Shown in pieces: positions 35,852 to 45,316 of a stretch of 64,000 nucleotides of DNA (the first letter of the stretch is position 1; every line of letters begins with the position of its first letter). The position numbers were made by a program, and so were the translations under genes. The notes below the pieces were generated by a model. That model did not search any database, was not told where the DNA came from, and saw nothing but the letters and a program-made list of their open reading frames with translations. Source of the stretch: Maritimibacter sp. 55A14 (GTDB taxonomy: Bacteria > Pseudomonadota > Alphaproteobacteria > Rhodobacterales > Rhodobacteraceae); NCBI RefSeq assembly GCF_003122205.1, contig NZ_QEYE01000012.1, forward strand, positions 1-64,000, in the 5' to 3' direction.

Positions 35852-36646
35852 ATGCAGATGATCGACCTGGGCGACGTGCGCCTGCATTGCGTCGAGACAG
35901 GAACGCCCGACGGCGCACCGCTGGTCTTTGCGAATTCGCTGGGCACCGATCTGCGCATCTGGGACCGCGTGGTGGACCGGATGCCGCGGGAGTTGCACAT
36001 CGTCCGCTACGACATGCGCGGGCACGGGCTGTCCTCCTGCCCTGGCGGGCCATACGCGATGGGAGCGCTGGTGCGCGACGCCGAGCGGCTTCTCGACCGG
36101 CTGGAGGTGCGCGACTGCGTCTTCGTGGGGCTCTCCATCGGCGGCATGGTCGCGCAGGGGCTGGCGGTCAAGCGGCTCGATCAGATCCGCGCGCTGGTGC
36201 TGTCGAACACCGCCGCCAAGATCGGCACGGCGGAGGCCTGGCAGGACCGGATCGCGGTGGTGGAGAAGGACGGCATCGCCGCTTTGGCCGAACCGGTGCT
36301 GGAACGCTGGTTCTCCGCCCGCTTTCGGCGCGAACACCCGGCGGAACTGGAAGGTTGGCGCAACATGCTGACGCGCCAGCCCGCCCAGGGGTACGCCGGC
36401 TGCTGCGCCGCAATCGCGGGCACCGATTTCTACACCCCCACATCCGGGCTGACCCTGCCGACATTGGCCATCGCCGGAAGCGAGGACGGCGCCACCCCGC
36501 CCGATCTGGTACGCGAGACTGCCGGGCTGATCCACGGCGCGCAGTTCGAGCTGATCCGCGGCGCGGGGCACATCCCGTGCGTCGAGGCGCCGGAACGCTA
36601 TGCCGAATTGCTGGAGGGCTTCCTGCGCGAGATCGGCCATCTCTGA
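35852..36646 (+). CDS. pcaD: 3-oxoadipate enol-lactonase
   Basis: A 264-residue alpha/beta hydrolase, PcaD, hydrolysing 3-oxoadipate enol-lactone in the protocatechuate branch of the beta-ketoadipate pathway. The nucleophile elbow is GLSIGGMVAQGLA, preceded by RYDMRGHGLSSCP; the late catalytic histidine is in RGAGHIPCVEAP. Usually the first gene of pcaDCHGB in roseobacters; here pcaC, pcaH and pcaG are missing and a BKACE gene follows directly. Confidence 0.88.
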   Translation: MQMIDLGDVRLHCVETGTPDGAPLVFANSLGTDLRIWDRVVDRMPRELHIVRYDMRGHGLSSCPGGPYAMGALVRDAERLLDRLEVRDCVFVGLSIGGMVAQGLAVKRLDQIRALVLSNTAAKIGTAEAWQDRIAVVEKDGIAALAEPVLERWFSARFRREHPAELEGWRNMLTRQPAQGYAGCCAAIAGTDFYTPTSGLTLPTLAIAGSEDGATPPDLVRETAGLIHGAQFELIRGAGHIPCVEAPERYAELLEGFLREIGHL

Positions 36647-36718
36647 GCCTGCCCCTTTGCCATCGCCCGACCGCATGGTATCTGCAACGCGAAATCGCAG
36701 CCTTGGAGCGGACAGACC

Positions 36719-37552
36719 ATGACCAATCCCTGCATCCTCTGCGTGGCCATCACCGGCTCGGTCCCGCGCAAGGAGAACAACCCGGCCGTGCCGATCACCG
36801 TATCCGAACAGATCGAGAGCACCCATGAAGCCTTCGAGGCCGGCGCCTCGATCGCGCATTGTCATGTCCGGCTCGACGACGGCACGCCCACATCCGACCC
36901 CGACCGTTTCGGGCGGCTGATGGAGGGCATCCGCGCCCATTGCCCCGGCATGATCGTGCAGCTTTCCACCGGCGGGCGCTCGGGCGCGGGGGCGGAACGC
37001 GGCGGCATGTTGCCGCTGCGCCCCGAGATGGCCTCGCTCTCGGTCGGGTCCAACAACTTCCCGACGCGCGTCTACGAGAACCCGCCCGATCTGGTGGACT
37101 GGCTGGCGGCGGAGATGCTGAAATACGACGTCAAGCCCGAGATCGAGGCCTTCGACCTGTCGCATATCTTCCAGGCGGTGAAGATGCAGGGCGACGGACG
37201 GCTCAAGGGGCCGCTGCATGTCCAGTTCGTGATGGGCGTCAAGAACGCCATGCCCGTGGACCGCGAAGTCTTCGATTTCTACGTTGCCACGCTGCGCCGG
37301 CTGACCCCCGACGCCACATGGTGCGGGGCGGGCGTGGGTCCGGGACAGGTGCTGCTCAACGAATGGTCCATCGCCGCGGGCGGCCACACCCGCACCGGGC
37401 TGGAGGACAATATCCGCTGGGACCGCGAACGGCTGGCCCCGTCCAATGCCGCGCTTGTCGGGCGCGCCGCCGAGATCTGCGCGCGCCACGAACGCCCGGT
37501 TGCCACGCCGGCGCAGGCGCGGGCGATCCTCGGGCTCCGGGCAGCGGGCTGA
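36719..37552 (+). CDS. Beta-keto acid cleavage enzyme (BKACE, DUF849)
   Basis: A 277-residue TIM-barrel zinc enzyme of the BKACE family, which transfers the acyl half of a beta-keto acid to an acyl-CoA, releasing acetoacetate. The zinc histidines are in AHCHVRLDDG, with an N-terminal CVAITGSVPRKENNPAVPI. Position between pcaD and pcaB suggests beta-ketoadipate as substrate, giving succinyl-CoA and acetoacetate in place of the PcaIJ/PcaF steps. That is inference from context. A four-base gap separates it from pcaB. Confidence 0.85.
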   Translation: MTNPCILCVAITGSVPRKENNPAVPITVSEQIESTHEAFEAGASIAHCHVRLDDGTPTSDPDRFGRLMEGIRAHCPGMIVQLSTGGRSGAGAERGGMLPLRPEMASLSVGSNNFPTRVYENPPDLVDWLAAEMLKYDVKPEIEAFDLSHIFQAVKMQGDGRLKGPLHVQFVMGVKNAMPVDREVFDFYVATLRRLTPDATWCGAGVGPGQVLLNEWSIAAGGHTRTGLEDNIRWDRERLAPSNAALVGRAAEICARHERPVATPAQARAILGLRAAG

Positions 37553-37556
37553 GCCG

Positions 37557-38897
37557 ATGGCCGTGACACCCTTCGACAGCTCGCTCTACCGCGATCTTTT
37601 CCACGACGCGGAGCTGGGCAAGCTCTTCACCGACAGTGCCGAGGTTCGCGCGATGATGATCGTCGAGGGCGCGCTGGCCAAGGTGCAGGGCAAACTGGGC
37701 GTGACCCCCGAGATCAGCGGCGAGGCCATCCACCGCGCGAGCCTGGAGTTGCAGATCGACCCCGGCGGGCTGACGGCGGAGACCGGCGTGAACGCGGTGC
37801 CGGTACCGGCGCTGGTGCAGGCCTTCCGCGCCGCGATGCAGGCCCCCGACCACGCGCAATACCTGCATTGGGGCGCGACCTCGCAGGATATCAAGGACAC
37901 CGCGCTGGTGCTGCGGCTCCGCCAGGCGGCGGTGCTGATGGACGCGCGGCTCGCCGCGCTGGCGGGCACGCTGGCGGCGCTCGCGGAAACCCATCGCGCC
38001 ACGCCCATGGCCGCGCGCACATGGGGCCAGGCCGCCACACCCACGAGTTTCGGCGCGGTCGCGGCGGGCTGGGGCTGGCCCCTGCTCGACCACCGCGCCC
38101 GGCTGGCCGAACTGCGCCCGCGGCTTCTTCGGGTCAGCCTGTCGGGGGCGGCGGGCACCGGATCGGCACTTGGGCCGCAAGCCACCGAGACCGCCATGGC
38201 GCTGGCCGAGGCGCTGGGGCTCGCTGCGCCGGGGCATAGCTGGCACGCCACCCGCGACGCTCTGGCCGAGTTCACCGGCTGGCTGGCGCTGGTGGCCGGA
38301 AGCCTCGCCAAGATGGGCGAGGATGTGCACCTGATGTCCCAGACAGGCATCGCGGAGCTTGGCGCGGGCGCGAGCGACGGCGGCGGCTCCTCCACCATGC
38401 CGCAGAAGCGCAACCCGGTGCAGCCCGCGCTGCTGGGCGCACTCGCCCGCCACGCCGCCACGCTTCAGGCCGCGATGACGGGCGCCCTGGCGCACCGGCA
38501 GCAACGCGACGGCGCGGCCTGGATGACGGAATGGCTCTGCCTGCCGCAGATCTGCATGGCCACGGGGCGGGCGCTGTCGATCGCCTGCGAGATGGCCGGC
38601 AGCCTGGTGCCGGAGCCGCGCCGCATGGCCGCCAATCTCGCCGGCGACGGGCTGGGACTGATCCATGCCGAGGCGTTGAGCTTCGCGCTGGCCGGGACCA
38701 TGCCGCGCCCGGAGGCGCAGGCCGCCGTCAAGACACTCTGCGCGGAGGCCGCCCGAACCGGCACGCCGCTGCCGGAGCTTGCCGCGACTCGCTGGCCGGA
38801 ACAGGATTTCTCGGCCGTATTCGACCCGGCGGCGCAGCTCGGGCAGGCGCCCGCCGAAGCCGACCGTTTTGCCGCCGCCGTGCGCGCCGCGCCCTGA
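37557..38897 (+). CDS. pcaB: 3-carboxy-cis,cis-muconate cycloisomerase
   Basis: A 446-residue fumarase/aspartase superfamily protein. The region GGGSSTMPQKRNPVQPALL is the superfamily signature with the catalytic serine loop, and WGATSQDIKDTALVLR is the second conserved region. PcaB forms gamma-carboxymuconolactone, which PcaC decarboxylates; no pcaC is in the window. Length matches PcaB better than adenylosuccinate lyase. The ATG at 37557 follows the BKACE stop by four bases. Confidence 0.9.
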   Translation: MAVTPFDSSLYRDLFHDAELGKLFTDSAEVRAMMIVEGALAKVQGKLGVTPEISGEAIHRASLELQIDPGGLTAETGVNAVPVPALVQAFRAAMQAPDHAQYLHWGATSQDIKDTALVLRLRQAAVLMDARLAALAGTLAALAETHRATPMAARTWGQAATPTSFGAVAAGWGWPLLDHRARLAELRPRLLRVSLSGAAGTGSALGPQATETAMALAEALGLAAPGHSWHATRDALAEFTGWLALVAGSLAKMGEDVHLMSQTGIAELGAGASDGGGSSTMPQKRNPVQPALLGALARHAATLQAAMTGALAHRQQRDGAAWMTEWLCLPQICMATGRALSIACEMAGSLVPEPRRMAANLAGDGLGLIHAEALSFALAGTMPRPEAQAAVKTLCAEAARTGTPLPELAATRWPEQDFSAVFDPAAQLGQAPAEADRFAAAVRAAP

Positions 38898-38922
38898 CAT
38901 CCCGCGCAGAAAGGAGCCACCC

Positions 38923-39267
38923 ATGATCGCCGTCATCTTCGAGGTCACGCCCGCGGAAGGACACTACGACGCCTATCTCGATATCGCCGCCAAGCTGCGC
39001 CCGCACCTTGAGCAGATCGACGGGTTCATCTCGGTCGAGCGGTTCCGCAGCCTGACCGAGGAAGGCAAGCTGCTCTCGGTGTCCTTCTTCCGCGACGAGG
39101 CCGCCGTGGCGCAGTGGCGCAACACCGATTTCCACCGCGAGGCGCAGGCCGCGGGGCGTGGCGGTGTCTTTGCCGACTATCGGCTTCGGGTCGCGGAGGT
39201 ACTGCGCGACTACGGCATGCAGGACCGCGCCGAGGCCCCCGCAGACAGCCGCGCCCATCACGGCTGA
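38923..39267 (+). CDS. Antibiotic-biosynthesis-monooxygenase (ABM) domain protein
   Basis: A 114-residue ferredoxin-like dimeric alpha-beta barrel protein with MIAVIFEVTPAEGHYDAYLD and GFISVERFRSLTEEGKLLSVSFF typical of ABM/stress-responsive small proteins. It has a strong AAAGGAG site. It is 25 bases after pcaB, so probably in the same transcript; a role in handling reactive aromatic intermediates is possible. Confidence 0.8.
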   Translation: MIAVIFEVTPAEGHYDAYLDIAAKLRPHLEQIDGFISVERFRSLTEEGKLLSVSFFRDEAAVAQWRNTDFHREAQAAGRGGVFADYRLRVAEVLRDYGMQDRAEAPADSRAHHG

Positions 39268-39408
39268 GCGCGCGCCGCGCGGATCACCGCGCATTGACCC
39301 GGCGCGAATGTGCCACACGGAGGACGCCAGTATACGGCACTGTGAACCGGCCGCCATCTGTGCCAATCTCGTCCAGATTCTGCTGCGTAACGGACCCGAG
39401 CCCGAGTC

Positions 39409-41208
39409 ATGCGTTTCCCCTTCCCTTCCCGTGCCATGCGGCTGTTGCGCAACGGCGTGCTGCTGGCCTGCCTGCTCGCGCAGGGGGCTGCCGCCGCGGA
39501 GCTTTCGCTGCGCCTGAAAGGCGGGAATGACGACCTGAAGGACGCGCTTCAGGGCGCCTCGCTTCTGAGCACCGCGATGCGCGACAAGGTCACTGACCCC
39601 GACGAGGTCCTGGCGGCGGCTGATGCCGACTATGCCCGGCTTCTGGCGGTGCTTTACGACGCGGGCTATTTTTCCAGCGTCCTGTCGATCCGCATCGACG
39701 GGCGGGAGGTGGCCTCGATCTCGCCATTCGACCGGCTGGACCGGGTGGACAAGATCGTGATCGCCGCCGAAACCGGCCCCCGCTTCACCTTCCGCCAGGC
39801 GGAAATCGCGCCGCTCGCGCAGGCGACCGAACTGCCGGAGGGGTTCGCGCCGGGAAGGCCCGCCTCCACCGGCATGATGCAACGCGCGGTCACTGCCGCC
39901 GTCGAAGGCTGGCGCGATGCCGGCCGGCCCAAGGCGCGCCCGGCCGGGCAACGCATCATCGCCGATCACCGCACCAGGCGCGTGGACGCGGCCTTCACGC
40001 TCGATCCGGGACGGCTGGCCCATATCGGCGAATTGCGTGTCACCGGCAACAGGGACGTGCGCGCCGGCCGGATCATCGACATCGCCGGGCTCGACCGTGG
40101 CGCGCCCTTCTCTCCGGAGCGCCTGCGCCGCTCCGAACGCCGCCTGCGCAGGTCTGGCGCCTTCAGCTCCGTCGCGCTGACGGAGGCCGAGGAGATCGAC
40201 GACGAGGGCAATATCGACATCATCGCGCAGGTCTCGGAGGCCAAGCCGCGGCGCATCGGGGCGGGCGCCGAGTACAGTACCGATGACGGCTTTGCCCTCA
40301 ACGCCTACTGGCTGCACCGCAACCTTCGAACCGGCGCCGAGCGGCTGCGGATCGAAGGCGGCGTCAAGGGCATCGGCGGCACCGCCGGCGGGATCGACTA
40401 CAACATCGCCACCACCTTCAGCCGCCCCGCGACGTTCAGCCCGGACACCGATGCGGAGCTACGGCTGGAGATCCAGCATCTCGATGAGCCCGAGTTCAAA
40501 CTCGACAATTTCGACATCGAGACCGGCGTGCGGCACATCTTTTCGGATGAGTTGGAGGGCCGGCTCGCGATTGGATACCGGCATTCCGAAGTGGATGACG
40601 ATTTCGGCTCCCGCAGCTTCGAGATCGTCAAGCTGCCCGGCGCGCTGACCTGGGACCGGCGCGACGACGAACTCGACGCCACCGAGGGCTTCTACGCCCA
40701 TGCCACGGCGATGCCCTTCACCGATGTCACCGACCCGAAGCCGGCCGTCCGGCTGACCTTCGACGGGCGCGCCTATCGCAGTGTCGGCAAGGTGGTTCTG
40801 GCGGGCCGCGTGCAGGTGGGCAGCGTCGCGGGGCCGGGGCTGCTCGACGTGCCGCCAGACCTGCTCTTCTTCTCGGGCGGCGGCGGCACGGTCCGCGGCC
40901 ACGACTTCCAGGCGCTGGCCGTCGAACGGCCGGGCGGGCGGAGCACCGGCGGCCGCTCGTTCCTGGGGCTTTCCGTCGAGGCCCGCATGCCGGTGACAGA
41001 AACGATCGGCATGGTCGCCTTCACCGATGCGGGCTATATCAGCGACCAGAGCGTTCCGGGCGTCGATGGCGAATGGCATGCCGGCGCGGGGCTCGGGCTG
41101 CGCTACGCCACGCCGATCGGGCCGATCCGCGTCGATCTGGCCACCCCGGTGCGCGGCGGCAGCAGCGGTCAGGTGCAGCTCTATATCGGGATCGGACAGG
41201 CGTTTTGA
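39409..41208 (+). CDS. tamA: Translocation and assembly module outer-membrane protein TamA
   Basis: A 599-residue Omp85-family protein. A signal peptide ends near AQGAAA (about residue 29); POTRA domains fill residues 30 to about 270 (for example HIGELRVTGNRDVRAGRIID); a 16-strand beta barrel follows, with the Omp85 motif FSGGGGTVRGHDFQ and the terminal aromatic strand ending IGIGQAF. With TamB it assembles outer-membrane and lipid cargo. Its stop overlaps the tamB start. Confidence 0.92.
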   Translation: MRFPFPSRAMRLLRNGVLLACLLAQGAAAAELSLRLKGGNDDLKDALQGASLLSTAMRDKVTDPDEVLAAADADYARLLAVLYDAGYFSSVLSIRIDGREVASISPFDRLDRVDKIVIAAETGPRFTFRQAEIAPLAQATELPEGFAPGRPASTGMMQRAVTAAVEGWRDAGRPKARPAGQRIIADHRTRRVDAAFTLDPGRLAHIGELRVTGNRDVRAGRIIDIAGLDRGAPFSPERLRRSERRLRRSGAFSSVALTEAEEIDDEGNIDIIAQVSEAKPRRIGAGAEYSTDDGFALNAYWLHRNLRTGAERLRIEGGVKGIGGTAGGIDYNIATTFSRPATFSPDTDAELRLEIQHLDEPEFKLDNFDIETGVRHIFSDELEGRLAIGYRHSEVDDDFGSRSFEIVKLPGALTWDRRDDELDATEGFYAHATAMPFTDVTDPKPAVRLTFDGRAYRSVGKVVLAGRVQVGSVAGPGLLDVPPDLLFFSGGGGTVRGHDFQALAVERPGGRSTGGRSFLGLSVEARMPVTETIGMVAFTDAGYISDQSVPGVDGEWHAGAGLGLRYATPIGPIRVDLATPVRGGSSGQVQLYIGIGQAF

Positions 41209-44200
41209 GACGGCTCACTGCATATCTGCTCATCGCGCTTTTCGCCTTCGTGCCGCCCGGCTCGCTGGGCGCACAGGAAGGCGAGGAGGGCAAGGACTAC
41301 CTGACCCGCAAGCTGGAGGAGCTGTTGTCGGCCGCCGGCTACCTGGTGCGCATCGAGGGGTTTGAGGGCGCACTCAGTTCCACCGCATCGCTGGACCGGC
41401 TGACCATTTCGGACGAGGGCGGCGTCTGGCTGACGCTCGAAGGGGTCGCGCTGGACTGGACGCGCTCGGCGCTCCTGCGCGGGCGGGTGGAGGTCAATGC
41501 ACTGACCGCCAAGGCCATCACGCTCGCGCGCCCGCCAGAGCCGGTCGAGGGTGCGAACAGACCGGAAGCCGAGGCGTCCGGCTTCTCGCTGCCGCAACTG
41601 CCCGTCTCGGTGGAGATCGGCGAGATCGCGGCCGGGCGTGTGAACCTGGGCAAGCCGGTGATCGGCGTCGCCGCCGCGGTTTCGCTCAAGGGCTCAATGT
41701 CGCTGGTCGAGAACCGTGCATTGGCCGATCTGGAGATCCTGCGCATCGACGGGCCGAAGGGACAGTTCACCATCAAGGTCGATTTCGACGGCACCGCCGA
41801 GACGCTGTCGCTCGACCTGGCGCTGGTGGAAGGGCCCGACGGGATCGCGGCGAATATAATGGATCTGCCGGACCGCCCGGCGGTCGAGTTGACGCTCTCG
41901 GGCACCGGGCCGCTGTCGGATTTCGGCGCCGAGCTGCTACTGGCCACAGACGGGCAGGAGCGGCTGACCGGCAGGTTCCGCCTCGCCGAAACAGAAGAGG
42001 GCGGCGCACGCGGCTTCACGACCGACCTCTCGGGCGATGTGACGGCCCTGCTGGCCCCCGATTTCCGGCCGTTTTTCGGAGCCGATGTCCGCCTCCATGC
42101 CAGGGGCGCGCGGGCCGCGGACGGGCGCATGGTGCTCGACGCGCTGGAACTCAGCGCCGCGACGCTGACCCTCGAAGGTTCTGCGGCGTTGGCCGCCGAC
42201 GGCTTTCCGGAATCCTTCGCGCTGAACGCCCGCCTGGCCGACCCTGAAGGCGGCCGGGTGCGCCTGCCCGTGGAGGGGCCGCCGATCATGGTGGACCGGG
42301 CCACGCTCGACCTGGATTTCGACGCCGCGGAGGGCTCCGCCTGGGAGGGCGCCTTCGACGCCCGTGGGCTCGAACGCGGCGGCATGGCACTCGACATGCT
42401 GCGGCTCGACGCGGGCGGCACCATTGCACGCGGCACGGATGCGGGCAGCGTCGATCAGGTGCGCGCCAATCTCGACCTGGCGGGCCGTGGCCTACGGCTC
42501 GAGGATCCTGGACTGGCCCGCGCGATGGGTGACCGGCTGGACGGCGCAGCGCGGATCATCTGGAAGGAGGGCGCGCCGCTGACGCTCACCTCGCTCTGGC
42601 TCGACACGCGGAGCGCGCGCATGGCGGCCTTCGGCACGGTGGAGGATCCTGCCGGCGGCATCACCGCCCGTGGCACGGCGCGGGCCGAGATCTCCAACCT
42701 TGCCGCTCTGTCGGAGATCGCCGGTCGGCCGCTGGAAGGCCAGGCGTCGCTGGCCGTCAGTGGCGTGGCGACGCTGCTGGCCGGCACGTTCGATCTGGAC
42801 ATTTCGGGGACCACGCAGGGGCTGGTTCTGGGCGAAGAAATCCTCGACCGCCTGCTGCATGGCGAAAGCCGCCTGAAGCTCGCGATCCGCCGCGACGAGA
42901 CGGGCATCCGGCTGGGCGACGCGCGGCTGAAGACGCCGGAACTCGACGTTACCGCCGACGGCGCACTCAGCTCCGACGATGCGGGGCTGGACATTTCCGC
43001 GCGCCTGCGCGACGCCTCCGCGCTGACGCCCAAGCTCTCCGGCCCGGTGACCGTGCAGGGCCGCCTCACCCAGCGCGGCGAGGGCTACGATATCGACATG
43101 GACGCCACCGGGCCGGGCGGCGCGGAAGCCGCATTGCGCGGTGTGCTGAGCGACCCCACGGGCACGGCGACCTGGGAGGGCGCAGTGCAGGCCAGCGTCG
43201 CGGAACTGTCGGCCTATGCGAAACTGGCCGGGCGGCCGCTGCGCGGGCGCGCCGCGCTCGACCTCGACGGCGTCCTGCGCCCGCTCGAACCGGCGTTCGA
43301 CCTGGAGCTTTCGGGCAGCGCGACCGACCTCGCCCTCGACGAGGAGACCGTGGACCGGCTGCTGCGCGGCGAGAGCCGGATCGAGGGCGGCGTCCGGCTC
43401 GAGGGCCGGTCGCTCACGCTGCGCCATGTCACGCTCGAGACACCGGAGCTTTCGGCCTCGGGCGACGGGACGATCGGGCCGGAGGCCGAGGGGCTCAGCT
43501 TCGAGGCGCGGCTCAACGATGTGGGCCGGATCACCCCGGCGCTTTCGGGTCCGGTTTCCGCGCGCGGCACGCTTGCGCAGGAGGGTGAGCGCTACCGCGT
43601 CGATTTCAGCGCCGATGGCCCCGGCGGCGCAACGGCGGCGGTGGCCGGCACGCTGCCTGCGGGCGCGGGCGATCTGGACGTGACCGCGCGCGGCCAGCTT
43701 CCGCTGGCGCTGGCCGACGGAATGCTGGAAGCCTCGGGCGTGCGCCTGCGCGGCGGGCTTTCGTTCGATCTGGCGCTGCGCGGGCCGCCGGGGCTGGGCG
43801 CGCTTTCGGGCCGCGTCTCGACCGGCGGCGCGCAAGTCTTCGTCCCCGCGGCGCAACTGACGCTGGAGGGGCTTGAGGCCAGCGCCGACATCGCGGGCGG
43901 CGCGGCGCGGCTGGAGGCCAGAACCAGTATCGCGGGCGGCGGGCGCGCCAGGCTATCGGGGCGGGTCGCGCTCGACCCCGCCGCCGGTTTTCCCGCCGAA
44001 CTGGCGCTGGAACTGCGCGACCTGGTGCGCCGCCAGCGCCGGCTCTACAGCACCATCATCGACGCCGATATCAACGTTGACGGCCCGCTGACCGGCGGCG
44101 CGATGATCGCGGGAAATGTCCGGCTGGGCGAGACGGAACTGCGCATCCCCTCTGCCTCCGCGGGCGGGGCGGCGGCGATCCCCGACATTACCCATCTGGG

Positions 44201-44984
44201 CGCACCGCCTGCCGTCCGCGCCACCCTGGCGCGCGCCGGGTTCGGCACAAGTGCGGACGCCATAGACAGCAGCCGCGGCGGACGGCCATTCCGGCTCGAC
44301 CTCCAGATCGATGCGCCGCGGCGCATCTTCCTGCGCGGGCGCGGTCTCGACGCCGAGCTTGCCGGCGCGATCCGGCTGCGCGGCACCACCGCCGATGTCC
44401 AGCCCGCGGGGCGGTTCGAACTGATCCGGGGGCGCCTGGATTTCCTGGGCAAGCGGCTGACCCTCACGGAAGCGAACGTAACCTTGGCCGGGCGGCTCGT
44501 GCCCACGGTCCGCATCGTCGCGCGTAGCGAGGCCGAGGACGGCACGACCGTCTTCGTCACGGTGGAAGGCCCGGCCAGCGAACCGACGATCAGCTTCAGT
44601 TCGGACCCCGCGCTGCCCGAGGACGAGATCCTGGCGCGGCTGATCTTCGGGCGCGGCGTGACGCAGCTTTCCGCGGTGCAGGCCGCGCGGCTTGCCTCGG
44701 GCGTCGCGCAACTGGCCGGCAAAGGCGGCATCGGCGTGCTGGGCAAGCTGCGAAAGGCGACGGGGCTCGACGATTTCGACGTGACATCGGATGGCGAAGG
44801 CACGACGACGGCGCGGGCGGGCAAATACATCTCCGACAGGGTCTACACCAATGTCGAGGTGGACAGCGAAGGCCAAAGCAACGTCACGATCAATCTCGAC
44901 GTCACCAAGAGCCTGACGGCGCGCGGCCGGGTCGGATCGGACAATACCAGCAGCATCGGGATATTCTTCGAACGCGATTACTGA
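41205..44984 (+). CDS. tamB: Translocation and assembly module protein TamB
   Basis: A 1259-residue AsmA-like, bridge-type protein anchored in the inner membrane and spanning the periplasm. The start is TTG overlapping the tamA stop (TTGA), giving a signal anchor RRLTAYLLIALFAFVPPG. The body is repetitive beta structure; residues about 505-840 contain a tandem duplication of about 169 residues, each unit starting AGRPL and containing a variant of RLLHGESR. The C-terminal DUF490 domain ends with the family-typical SIGIFFERDY. No ATG near the N-terminus is in frame. Confidence 0.9.
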   Translation: MRRLTAYLLIALFAFVPPGSLGAQEGEEGKDYLTRKLEELLSAAGYLVRIEGFEGALSSTASLDRLTISDEGGVWLTLEGVALDWTRSALLRGRVEVNALTAKAITLARPPEPVEGANRPEAEASGFSLPQLPVSVEIGEIAAGRVNLGKPVIGVAAAVSLKGSMSLVENRALADLEILRIDGPKGQFTIKVDFDGTAETLSLDLALVEGPDGIAANIMDLPDRPAVELTLSGTGPLSDFGAELLLATDGQERLTGRFRLAETEEGGARGFTTDLSGDVTALLAPDFRPFFGADVRLHARGARAADGRMVLDALELSAATLTLEGSAALAADGFPESFALNARLADPEGGRVRLPVEGPPIMVDRATLDLDFDAAEGSAWEGAFDARGLERGGMALDMLRLDAGGTIARGTDAGSVDQVRANLDLAGRGLRLEDPGLARAMGDRLDGAARIIWKEGAPLTLTSLWLDTRSARMAAFGTVEDPAGGITARGTARAEISNLAALSEIAGRPLEGQASLAVSGVATLLAGTFDLDISGTTQGLVLGEEILDRLLHGESRLKLAIRRDETGIRLGDARLKTPELDVTADGALSSDDAGLDISARLRDASALTPKLSGPVTVQGRLTQRGEGYDIDMDATGPGGAEAALRGVLSDPTGTATWEGAVQASVAELSAYAKLAGRPLRGRAALDLDGVLRPLEPAFDLELSGSATDLALDEETVDRLLRGESRIEGGVRLEGRSLTLRHVTLETPELSASGDGTIGPEAEGLSFEARLNDVGRITPALSGPVSARGTLAQEGERYRVDFSADGPGGATAAVAGTLPAGAGDLDVTARGQLPLALADGMLEASGVRLRGGLSFDLALRGPPGLGALSGRVSTGGAQVFVPAAQLTLEGLEASADIAGGAARLEARTSIAGGGRARLSGRVALDPAAGFPAELALELRDLVRRQRRLYSTIIDADINVDGPLTGGAMIAGNVRLGETELRIPSASAGGAAAIPDITHLGAPPAVRATLARAGFGTSADAIDSSRGGRPFRLDLQIDAPRRIFLRGRGLDAELAGAIRLRGTTADVQPAGRFELIRGRLDFLGKRLTLTEANVTLAGRLVPTVRIVARSEAEDGTTVFVTVEGPASEPTISFSSDPALPEDEILARLIFGRGVTQLSAVQAARLASGVAQLAGKGGIGVLGKLRKATGLDDFDVTSDGEGTTTARAGKYISDRVYTNVEVDSEGQSNVTINLDVTKSLTARGRVGSDNTSSIGIFFERDY

Positions 44985-45316
44985 TCCGGTGGCCACCGAC
45001 TCCGCCGAGTCCTCGAAACCGCAATTTCCAAATGCTATCAGGGGTCGTCCGGCAGGCGATCCGGCCCGCATCCGCGATTGTCACAATACATTCATGTATC
45101 TGACATGCAGATGTTGCCTTGGGTTGTAGTGTTGCCAAAGACACACTGTCACAAAAACGTTAACTTGATAAATTTACTAATATTTCTAATTATTTATTCA
45201 TAAACGACTTTCTTTTCCTTTGCTGTTGCAGAAATACTATAGCCAGCCTCACGCGAGGGGCGTAGGTGGGGGCCACTCCAATCAGGAGCGTGACAACCCA
45301 CCCATGTGAGGGACCC
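44985..45316. promoter_or_regulatory. AT-rich promoter region of the porin gene
   Basis: 332 bases without a gene. The stretch 45085-45240 is far more AT-rich than anything else nearby, with runs such as TTTACTAATATTTCTAATTA; a candidate -10 element TACTAT is at 45235-45240. The strong AT bias is typical of a highly expressed porin promoter with upstream binding sites for nucleoid or two-component regulators. No terminator for tamB is obvious. Confidence 0.4.
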
